Shown piece by piece: positions 8,334-14,429 of a stretch of DNA of 27,813 nt. The stretch is from positions 1 to 27,813 of the IMG/VR virus record IMGVR_UViG_3300010938_000015, one strand, 5' to 3'. Each line of letters begins with the position of its first letter. Positions within the stretch are counted from its first letter, which is position 1. Under the pieces are notes generated by a model, which had not been told where the DNA came from, made no database searches, and was given only the letters and a program-made list of their open reading frames with translations. This DNA is from a virus. The position numbers and the translations under genes are program-made.

Positions 8334-9299
8334 TTACCAGTCCTCTTCGGAATCTAAATTATATTTTCTCGTACTCCCTCCAGAATTACCAATATAATTT
8401 TGTTCAAAATTGGATGGTGAGTCACTAAATTCGCCTTGACAGGCTCTAATCTTTTTAAAGAAAGATGTTATTTTTTGTCTTGATAATTGTGTTTCATTCA
8501 TTAATTTAGATATTAGTCCGTTAGAAGCATTTTCCAGATCTACTTTACTTATAGATTTCAAAGCATTTAAAATCACCATATCTTCTTTATCATATTGACA
8601 CAATCCTTCTACCTCTCCGAAAAATCTATCTAATTTATAATTCTGATTGCTTGGTTTATATTTTAAATATGAACTATAATTATTGTAGTTCTTTTTATCT
8701 CGTGTTTCTTTCTTAATATGAGCCAAAACTACGGTCTTTGAGACTTGGCTCCACATATTAAAAATTTTTGTGTGATCATGCCTTCTTGATACAATATTTG
8801 ATTTAGCAAGCTTGACAACATCATCTACATCATAAGAAACCTTCTTACCACCAATAACATATTCATCATTCCTAGTTATTTTTATTATTACTTCATTATC
8901 ATCTTCTACCTTGATCATCCCTCTAACTTTATACTTCATTCTATTTCCGTGCACAGATTCATGCACTAATGTAAAAATTTCGGAGTAATCAAATTTGTAA
9001 AGAGTTTTTTCAATTTGTATCCACGCTATTTGAAACAAGTCATTAAACGATGAATCATCTCCACCACCATAAATAGCATATAAGCCATGTGTTCTTATTA
9101 CTTGTCTAATAAGTTCACCAGCATGGCTCATTATTAAATCCCTTAAAACAATATCAGTACATCCATCTTTAACATATTGTTTAAGCAGCGATTCTACCAA
9201 AGGATTATCAAAATACATATTCCTAGGTTTATTGGAATCTTTTTTAAGCATTGGTCTATTAAATCTAGATGTGCTATGTTTGATTTTAGCCTGCTTCAT
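8334..9299 (-). CDS. Late-transcription sigma factor (gp55-type) with an insert
   Basis: This is a likely phage sigma factor that directs host RNA polymerase to late promoters. Residues 50-104 read like sigma region 2.1-2.2: DLIMSHAGELIRQVIRTHG, then FNDLFQIAWIQIEKTLYKFD. Residues 177-200 (KIFNMWSQVSKTVVLAHIKKE) match the region 2.3-2.4 pattern of phage late sigma factors, with an aromatic-rich helix followed by basic residues. Between them lie about 70 extra residues (106-176). A C-terminal helix-turn-helix-like stretch, LISKLMNETQLSRQKITSFF (about 263-282), may be a reduced region 4. At 321 residues it is far longer than T4 gp55 (185). It ends in an acidic tail with a final Trp. I saw no clear Shine-Dalgarno before the ATG. 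Function is inferred from motif pattern, without alignment. Confidence 0.7.
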   Translation of the reverse strand: MKQAKIKHSTSRFNRPMLKKDSNKPRNMYFDNPLVESLLKQYVKDGCTDIVLRDLIMSHAGELIRQVIRTHGLYAIYGGGDDSSFNDLFQIAWIQIEKTLYKFDYSEIFTLVHESVHGNRMKYKVRGMIKVEDDNEVIIKITRNDEYVIGGKKVSYDVDDVVKLAKSNIVSRRHDHTKIFNMWSQVSKTVVLAHIKKETRDKKNYNNYSSYLKYKPSNQNYKLDRFFGEVEGLCQYDKEDMVILNALKSISKVDLENASNGLISKLMNETQLSRQKITSFFKKIRACQGEFSDSPSNFEQNYIGNSGGSTRKYNLDSEEDW

Positions 9300-9346
9300 C
9301 TAAATATATACTAATAATAACATATATTTAAAAATAGGCATTATTA
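9300..9346. other. Short AT-rich spacer upstream of the sigma gene
   Basis: The 47 bases between the UvsW stop and the sigma-factor ATG are almost all A and T. They could hold a promoter, but I see no consensus late promoter and no strong Shine-Dalgarno for the following gene. Confidence 0.5.
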
Positions 9347-12229
9347 CTAAGTTTTAACTTGAGATTTAGGGAATCTCCAGCGTCTTCTAATAATATCTTC
9401 ACCAGACACTTTTATCCCCTTATAAACTACCGTAGACTTATATCCTTCCGCGACAACTGCTTCTAATCTTTTTCTAGCATGTTTATATAAATAATGATTA
9501 GCCATAATCAAAAAGTCAAACACTCTTGAAGAACCTTTCTTATTCTTTCTTACTGCCCTACCAAGGCGTTGCATAAATTCTGAACCCATTTGACCATCAT
9601 AGCACAATATTAAATTCTCGCAACCACCTTTTAAATCTAAACCCCTTCTAAGAATTTTAGAACCTATCAACACTTTTAATTCTCTTGATTCAAATCGATT
9701 TATAACTTCTTCTCTTCTGCTGTCTGAAGTTTTACCATGTATAAATTCTGATCCTGGTATAACTTCTGCTAATTTTTCACCTAATGGTAAACTTTCTACT
9801 AATATTAAAGTTCCTTCATCTTTATAGAATTGACATATTTTATTTATCTTATTATGCAATTCTGTGTTTTCAATCATCCATTCTTTAATAGCACTATTGT
9901 TATCTGTTTTATCATGTTTATTACCATTTTCATTACATGCAAGCATAGTATATGTAACTGGTATAATTCTACCAATAGCTTCTAATTCATCTCTTGATGA
10001 TTGACTAATTATATTACCAAAGTGTTCTCTTATAATCAAATTCTGTACTGGTTTAGCATCATCAAATGGTGTTCCAGAAAAACCATATCTATATCGAGCA
10101 TTTATAGCTAATTTTGTAAATAAATCTGTATAGCTATCAGACGAGCTACGATCACAATTATGAACTAGAATGCCATTAGCCTCAAATCTCGATGCACCAC
10201 TTATAGTAAAATCAATTAGCCTGCAGCTTTTACTTTTACTAATACTACTAACTTCAGAAATAGTATAATTATCTATTAATGGACTTATTCTGTCAAGAAC
10301 AGATTTAATGTTAGCCATTTGTATTTTGACTGCTATTTCTAGATATTTATATCTATTTTTCCATACTGTCATTACACTTATATTAAGCATTCTAGCTATA
10401 CGTTCATCTGACAATGCTAAAATATTTTTAGCATCATTATAATTTTTAATATTCAAATTATTCAGCTTAAATTTCCAAGAATATAAAGTTTTAGTGTCAA
10501 TAACGGCATTATTAATAATATATTTCTCTGTATTAAATAATCTAGCTAAGTGTCTTGGATATAAGCCAAATTTTCTGAGATTATTATATATTTCAGTGCA
10601 GTCAAAAGATTCGCTATACGAACTTTTATGTATATTATTTTTAATTTTTCTAGCAAATTTAAATCCAACTAAATCATAAAATCTTTTACAATTTAAGCCA
10701 GATATTGTTAACCTATGCAGCACAGCATGTTTTAAATTACTTCTATGATTAGAAATAGAAATACTAGATTTAATGCCCAAATAAGTACACAAATTTTGAG
10801 CCAATTTTATTAATACTTCATCACTAGAATCAAATTTTACCCTATCAATGTAACTAGACCCTTCAGAGTCAAACAATCCACATAGCAATCCAGCTGCCGC
10901 TACTCTGCTTGGTATATCAAAATCTAAAGTCATTTTACCAGTTTTTCTACCTTTACTAAATCCCAATTCCTTAAGTTGTGTTACAAAACCATGTGACCTT
11001 ACTCTAAAAACATAGTCATTTCTATTATTAGTACATTCTACGTAATTTCCACCAAATACTTCACATATTTGTTCACATGCAATTCTCCAATCAACCGCAT
11101 CCTTTCTTACCACAAATTTTATTTGTTTATTGTTTAAAAAATGTCCATCGCCAATAAACAATCCAATCCCACGCCATTTAATAAATTCATTGCTACTTTT
11201 ATTTATATCACATATCTTATTATTTAATAATAAGTATTGCCCAATCTGTATATCTGATGAATATTCATCAGATATACTACCATCTCTATTTAAAATTGCT
11301 ATTTTATGATTTTTAGAACATATAAGTTCATGATTTTGTTTTGATTTAATTAAAATAGCGTTATCAAATTTTTCAGATTTATTTTCAATATCATAATACT
11401 TATCACCAACTTTTACTTTATATTTATTAATATTTTCATATACCCTCTTTGCTTTTATCAATCCTTTGTCTGTAGTTATATAACTGTCTTCATGTACACA
11501 TTCATCAACAAGCAGCAAATGGCATTTTTTAACTGCTTCTTGCAAGTATAAAGCATTTTTACGTCTAGTTTGCCAAGCTTTATCAGTACCAGTTCTTTTT
11601 ATTTCAGCTTTCCTAGCTGATCCTGGCGGCAAACTCAATGCTTGAATAGAGCCTACTATTATTAATTGCCCGTCTGGTCGTTTACCAGCATAAAATTCAC
11701 CAACATCTGTTATAGATCTTAATTGTAGTCTTTCTACAAGTTGGCTTAATACAATTTTTTCTTCTGCTATTACCATAGTTGGACATTTTGGAAACATAGA
11801 AATAATACCAGCAATCATTTCGCTTTTGCCACTGCCTGTTTTGTGGGCATGGATACCACAATCATGCTCATAAATAGAATTCAGGCATCGCATTTGATGA
11901 TCTTCTAATTTAATGCCTTGCAAAATATTACAGTTAAGCTGCTCTTTTGGTATTGGCTTATACTTAGGTTCTGGCCTTTGATCTACAACATCTAATGGAA
12001 TATCTTCCTTTTGACATAATCTCTTCAAATCTTCAAGGAAAGCAATTGATAGCTTCTTCCCCTTTCTGTCATAGCTTGTAATTCTTCCATCCCACTGTCC
12101 ATCTTCAAATGCTATTGAGTATCTAGCCTTTGGATCGAATACACTAAATTCTCTAACTAGTGTATCTTCAATATCTGTTGATACAAGATCAAGATATAGA
12201 TAATTATTATCTTTAATATAAGCTATCAT
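9347..12229 (-). CDS. uvsW: UvsW-type superfamily 2 helicase interrupted by an intein
   Basis: UvsW unwinds branched DNA and R-loops and drives replication fork regression in T4-type recombination and late replication. The 960-residue product holds a 448-residue intein (244-691); the spliced protein would be 512 residues, near T4 UvsW (503). Visible motifs are an N-terminal domain (1-100), motif I TGSGKS (131-136), motif II VDE split by the intein and completed by CD to give VDECD, motif III YGFSGTP just after the intein, motif V-like IGSKILRRGLDLKGG, and motif VI QRLGRAVRKNKKGSSRVFDF. The ATG at 12229 stands 18 bases after the stop of a small open frame. The alternative, a generic phage DEAD-type helicase, would not change the motif reading. 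Confidence 0.93.
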   Translation of the reverse strand: MIAYIKDNNYLYLDLVSTDIEDTLVREFSVFDPKARYSIAFEDGQWDGRITSYDRKGKKLSIAFLEDLKRLCQKEDIPLDVVDQRPEPKYKPIPKEQLNCNILQGIKLEDHQMRCLNSIYEHDCGIHAHKTGSGKSEMIAGIISMFPKCPTMVIAEEKIVLSQLVERLQLRSITDVGEFYAGKRPDGQLIIVGSIQALSLPPGSARKAEIKRTGTDKAWQTRRKNALYLQEAVKKCHLLLVDECVHEDSYITTDKGLIKAKRVYENINKYKVKVGDKYYDIENKSEKFDNAILIKSKQNHELICSKNHKIAILNRDGSISDEYSSDIQIGQYLLLNNKICDINKSSNEFIKWRGIGLFIGDGHFLNNKQIKFVVRKDAVDWRIACEQICEVFGGNYVECTNNRNDYVFRVRSHGFVTQLKELGFSKGRKTGKMTLDFDIPSRVAAAGLLCGLFDSEGSSYIDRVKFDSSDEVLIKLAQNLCTYLGIKSSISISNHRSNLKHAVLHRLTISGLNCKRFYDLVGFKFARKIKNNIHKSSYSESFDCTEIYNNLRKFGLYPRHLARLFNTEKYIINNAVIDTKTLYSWKFKLNNLNIKNYNDAKNILALSDERIARMLNISVMTVWKNRYKYLEIAVKIQMANIKSVLDRISPLIDNYTISEVSSISKSKSCRLIDFTISGASRFEANGILVHNCDRSSSDSYTDLFTKLAINARYRYGFSGTPFDDAKPVQNLIIREHFGNIISQSSRDELEAIGRIIPVTYTMLACNENGNKHDKTDNNSAIKEWMIENTELHNKINKICQFYKDEGTLILVESLPLGEKLAEVIPGSEFIHGKTSDSRREEVINRFESRELKVLIGSKILRRGLDLKGGCENLILCYDGQMGSEFMQRLGRAVRKNKKGSSRVFDFLIMANHYLYKHARKRLEAVVAEGYKSTVVYKGIKVSGEDIIRRRWRFPKSQVKT
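10157..11500 (-). mobile_element. LAGLIDADG intein with helix-turn-helix extension in UvsW
   Basis: This 448-residue in-frame insert begins with Cys after LLLVDE and ends GILVHN before Cys. Block B is CSKNHKI. Endonuclease motifs are GIGLFIGDG (residues 354-362) and LLCGLFDSEG (448-457), with acidic residues Asp361 and Glu456 both present, so the endonuclease could be active. Between about 545 and 635 there is extra sequence holding two helix-turn-helix-like segments, one around LRKFGLYPRHLARLFN and one around LSDERIARMLNISVMTVW. These could help DNA-target recognition. The element splits helicase motif II between Glu and Cys, so unspliced helicase should be inactive. Confidence 0.95.
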
Positions 12230-12247
12230 ATATGTAAAATACTACAT

Positions 12248-12490
12248 TTAATTTGACAAATATATGAGAGTACATTCAATATCAGTTGATTCATTAATAT
12301 TATTTGGTTCAACAAAAATTATTAAGCCATATTTGCTAATTTTCTTTTCTTCTACTTTATTTCCCAATTTTAATAACACAAATCCTAAATTTGGATCTAC
12401 TAAAGCAGAACTAGCTGGCTCACCTGGATGATCTCCAGTATTTATAACAGTTACTATAGTTCCAAGTAACTTACTAGCTATTTCTAATAA
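12248..12490 (-). pseudogene. 80-codon open frame without a normal start codon, upstream of UvsW
   Basis: A minus-strand frame runs 80 codons from just after an in-frame TAA (12491-12493) to a stop at 12248-12250. It has no in-frame ATG; the only in-frame TTG is mid-frame, and there is no GTG or TTG near the front. The peptide reads like a real small beta-rich protein (for example INTGDHPGEPASSALVDPNL, then YGLIIFVEP). Its stop lies 18 bases before the UvsW ATG, as in an operon. Either it starts at a rare codon such as ATA, or it is a gene that has lost its 5' end. The upstream bases show no strong Shine-Dalgarno, which favours a remnant. Function is unknown. Confidence 0.45.
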
Positions 12491-12546
12491 TTAATTTCTG
12501 GAAAGCAGTATGTTGAATTGTTTCAATTAAAAGAAAAAATATATAA
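12491..12546 (+). promoter_or_regulatory. Probable start region of the J-domain gene, with a small palindrome
   Basis: This short AT-rich stretch lies between the start-less minus-strand frame and the plus-strand J-domain gene, so it must hold any promoter for that lone gene. It contains the palindrome AATTG-TTT-CAATT at 12516-12528 and a purine-rich AAAAGAAAAA about 8 bases before the ATG, a weak ribosome site at best. The bases TATAAATG at the start codon resemble the T4 late box TATAAATA but overlap the coding start, so I do not call them a promoter. Confidence 0.35.
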
Positions 12547-13425
12547 ATGAAGTTAACAACACTATTCGAGAATATTAAATCTATAGATGAAGCATTAAAA
12601 ATTCTATCTATCGACAGAGGATATACAATCGATAGTTTAAAATCTGCATACAGACGTGCAGCTATGAAACATCATCCAGATCGTGGTGGTTCTCATGAAG
12701 CCATGACAGACGTAAATTTAGCGTTCGAATTGTTATCTAAAAGAGTTGGGAAAAATGAGTCTGAATTCATTAAACAGGTTGATGATGAAGTTAAAGAGTC
12801 TGGCACATATAAAGGTGGTGGAAAATATTCTACAACAGCAGACTGGGAAAAGTGGATGGTCGATAGTGGGCGCGGTGAAATGCTTAAAAATATTAAAGCT
12901 AAACAAAAAGCCAAAGGTGGCGTGTATGAAACGCCAGGTGAACGTTTAAGTCGTTTAGCAGATGATAAGGGATTATTAGTTGAAATGTCTTTGGTTTTAT
13001 TTACGTTAGGGATAGATAAATATAATATTATATCACCATTTAGAGTAGAACCACTTAATATGAAAAACTATAATATGAATATAGATAAAGGTTCAATGTT
13101 AGTAAACAATAAATGGGTACCAAATGATATTGGAGAATTAGGCAAAGACCTTGAAAAAAGCGGTATAATGAAAGTGGTTCACGTTGGAACTGAACGTGAG
13201 AGAGATAATGAATTTAGTTGGCAATTTATGATAGAAATTCCAGCATTATCAAAAGACGAGTACGACAGGTTTAAATTTACATTAGTGTACGGCCCATTTA
13301 CCCATAAAAAAGTTGATGGCAAATGGTTGTTAGTAAAACCAGAAAAGCCAGAACTTCGAACTATGGGCGCTGCATATGAAGAAATGCAGGAAGCATTAAA
13401 AAATTATTTAAATTCTTTAAAATAA
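12547..13425 (+). CDS. J-domain (DnaJ-like) co-chaperone protein
   Basis: A J-domain protein, which would stimulate the ATPase of an Hsp70 (DnaK) and direct it to a client. Residues 10-65 form the J-domain: a helix with LKSAYRRAAMKHHPDRGG containing the HPD triad at 43-45, followed by helix III with NLAFELLSK. The rest (66-292) lacks the Gly/Phe linker and zinc fingers of DnaJ. It is a charged linker (75-140) and an unrecognised alpha/beta domain (145-290) that presumably binds a phage target. It is one of only two clear plus-strand genes here, facing away from UvsW, and so needs its own promoter. It probably recruits host DnaK to phage assembly or replication; that role is inferred. Confidence 0.85.
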   Translation: MKLTTLFENIKSIDEALKILSIDRGYTIDSLKSAYRRAAMKHHPDRGGSHEAMTDVNLAFELLSKRVGKNESEFIKQVDDEVKESGTYKGGGKYSTTADWEKWMVDSGRGEMLKNIKAKQKAKGGVYETPGERLSRLADDKGLLVEMSLVLFTLGIDKYNIISPFRVEPLNMKNYNMNIDKGSMLVNNKWVPNDIGELGKDLEKSGIMKVVHVGTERERDNEFSWQFMIEIPALSKDEYDRFKFTLVYGPFTHKKVDGKWLLVKPEKPELRTMGAAYEEMQEALKNYLNSLK

Positions 13426-13442
13426 TGTTCTAATTTAAACAA

Positions 13443-13457
13443 GCATAAAAATTATGC
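13443..13457 (+). terminator. Hairpin after the J-domain gene
   Basis: A perfect inverted repeat GCATAA-AAA-TTATGC starts 17 bases past the J-domain stop. The stem is six base pairs with few G-C pairs, and no T-run follows, so it is a weak candidate terminator. Confidence 0.3.
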
Positions 13458-13472
13458 AATTGTCTATTATAT

Positions 13473-13667
13473 ATGTATGAAGATGTTAACAAAAAACCAG
13501 TGCTATTATTTGTTCAGGAGTTGGTGATTGATCAGGTGGATAATAATACATATGATACAGCTACGATGTACCAACGAATCCCAAGCGGCGGCGCGCAACT
13601 TCTTCATCCAGTTCTTCACGGCTCAGAAACTTACCACCCTCGGCTGCGTACTGCTGGCGCAACTTGA
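13473..13667 (+). pseudogene. Plus-strand open frame cut by the GC-rich island
   Basis: The first 29 or so codons (from ATG at 13473) lie in AT-rich DNA and read as plausible protein: MYEDVNKKPVLLFVQELV and on to about DNNTYDT. The frame then enters the GC-rich island at about 13561 and runs on to 13667 in a sequence that is coding on the other strand. I read it as the 5' part of a phage gene downstream of the J-domain gene whose remainder was replaced or displaced by the island. There is no clear Shine-Dalgarno, so a chance frame remains possible. Function is unknown. Confidence 0.35.
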
Positions 13668-13824
13668 GCAACTTACGCCCTAGTTCGGTTCTGGGAACAT
13701 AACCGCCGATGGAGTCTTCATGGGCAGCCACGCCGCTGCCGTTACCGTTTTCCGCAGCGGCCACAAGCAAAGATCCAACGACGCCGCGATTTTCTTCAAC
13801 GATAGGCGATTCCAGTACGCGCAT
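13561..13824 (-). CDS. Bacterial-type small protein, antitoxin-like C-terminus
   Basis: An 87-residue frame wholly within the GC-rich island, with G/C-rich codon third positions unlike any phage gene here. Its ATG overlaps the stop of a 24-codon frame (TAATG). Residues 1-45 are low-complexity and Gly/Ala-rich. Residues 46-80 read TELGRKLLKLRQQYAAEGG followed by LSREELDEEVARRR, a pattern I associate with short bacterial antitoxin-like proteins (LG-x-L-x-x-[LI]R ... E[EL]-x-x-E[VI]-x-x-RR). No toxin gene follows: the frame ends exactly at the island edge. The antitoxin idea is a low-confidence resemblance. That the frame is coding in its source genome is more likely than not. Confidence 0.5.
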   Translation of the reverse strand: MRVLESPIVEENRGVVGSLLVAAAENGNGSGVAAHEDSIGGYVPRTELGRKLLKLRQQYAAEGGKFLSREELDEEVARRRLGFVGTS

Positions 13825-13898
13825 TACAGCCCTTTCCTCAGGCGATCCAGCAGATCCGCCGTTATTGAAGCATTGAACGACTCAATGACGCAAGTCAT
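13824..13898 (-). CDS. 24-residue coupled micro-ORF in the island
   Basis: ATG at 13898 overlaps the stop of the upstream frame (ATGA), and its stop overlaps the next ATG (TAATG). The peptide is MTCVIESFNASITADLLDRL plus four residues. Double overlap in a GC-rich context is the pattern of coupled bacterial genes, but the frame is so short that it may be only a gap between two genes. No function is known. Confidence 0.3.
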   Translation of the reverse strand: MTCVIESFNASITADLLDRLRKGL

Positions 13899-14170
13899 GC
13901 CTCGATGGCTTCATCGGTCTTGAATTCGGCGGCCTTGAGCGAAACGCAGTCGAGATCGTTTTCCAATATTCTAGTTAATTTCTTACTGAATGATTCTTTA
14001 ATCTTTTTTGGTAATTTCTTACTTTTAGTAGATGCAAAGTCTTTAACAGACTTTTTACTCATACTACCAGCCGCCTTTTTGACTGCTTTAGAAGGGTTCT
14101 TTAACTCACCTTTTTGGGCAGCTCTTACCATCCCGAAAAATCTTTGTTGTGCTTTAGACTTTGCTGGCAT
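13895..14170 (-). CDS. DUF3008-type small basic protein with a chimeric C-terminus
   Basis: Residues 1-57 match the DUF3008 pattern well: MPAKSKAQQRFFGMVRAAQK, then NPSKAVKKAAGSM and VKDFASTKSKKLPKK. Proteins of this family are short, basic, and found in bacteria and phages; their function is unknown. After residue 68 (KKLTRI) the sequence crosses into the GC-rich island and the last 23 residues (ending FKTDEAIEA) are encoded with foreign codon usage. The native phage C-terminus is therefore probably missing, and the tail may be the 3' end of an unrelated bacterial gene. The start at 14170 is 4 bases past the upstream stop, as in an operon. Confidence 0.75.
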   Translation of the reverse strand: MPAKSKAQQRFFGMVRAAQKGELKNPSKAVKKAAGSMSKKSVKDFASTKSKKLPKKIKESFSKKLTRILENDLDCVSLKAAEFKTDEAIEA

Positions 14171-14174
14171 AACT

Positions 14175-14402
14175 CTACCCTTGTGGCCAAGAATTACGAG
14201 ATTGTTTTGCTACTGGTTTAACGTCATGTGTTAGAGTATTACGCATGGTAGCAGCAGTTCTCCTAACGTTAACATCATCATGCTGCATTAATTCTTCACA
14301 ATGCTTTACCAATTTCATTAAATATTTTTCTGAAATGGTATATTGCATACTAGTATAAGACGATTCCAAAATCTTATTTAAATTATTAGAAAATTTATCC
14401 AT
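14175..14402 (-). CDS. Unrecognised 75-residue protein
   Basis: A small helical, charged protein between the ribonucleotide reductase (27 bases upstream) and the DUF3008-type gene (4 bases downstream), all on the minus strand. It starts MDKFSNNLNKILESSYTSMQ and contains a Lys/His/Cys stretch MKLVKHCEELMQHDDVNVRR that looks like a HEAT-type or simple helical hairpin. No signal peptide or membrane helix. I do not recognise a family. Spacing and AT-rich codon use argue that it is a real gene. Confidence 0.65.
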   Translation of the reverse strand: MDKFSNNLNKILESSYTSMQYTISEKYLMKLVKHCEELMQHDDVNVRRTAATMRNTLTHDVKPVAKQSRNSWPQG

Positions 14403-14429
14403 ATATATTACTTTTGATCCGGCATAGAA

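Larger units (their letters stand above)
13561..13966. other. GC-rich foreign-looking island (about 400 bp)
   Basis: Base composition switches abruptly at about 13560 and again at about 13966: the interior is rich in gcggcg-type sequence while both flanks are strongly AT-rich. Inside, the minus strand carries three overlapping frames with G/C-rich third positions, like a GC-rich bacterial genome. The right edge falls inside the DUF3008-type gene and the left edge inside a plus-strand frame. By eye I see no terminal inverted repeats, target-site duplication or transposase. The origin could be a recent insertion, a replacement by illegitimate recombination, or an assembly join of unrelated DNA. 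Confidence 0.75.

Noticed and set aside
13540-13985. GC-rich island as a small transposon or MITE
   Set aside because: I compared both edges by eye and found no terminal inverted repeat and no target duplication; short matches such as ACGAT are within chance.
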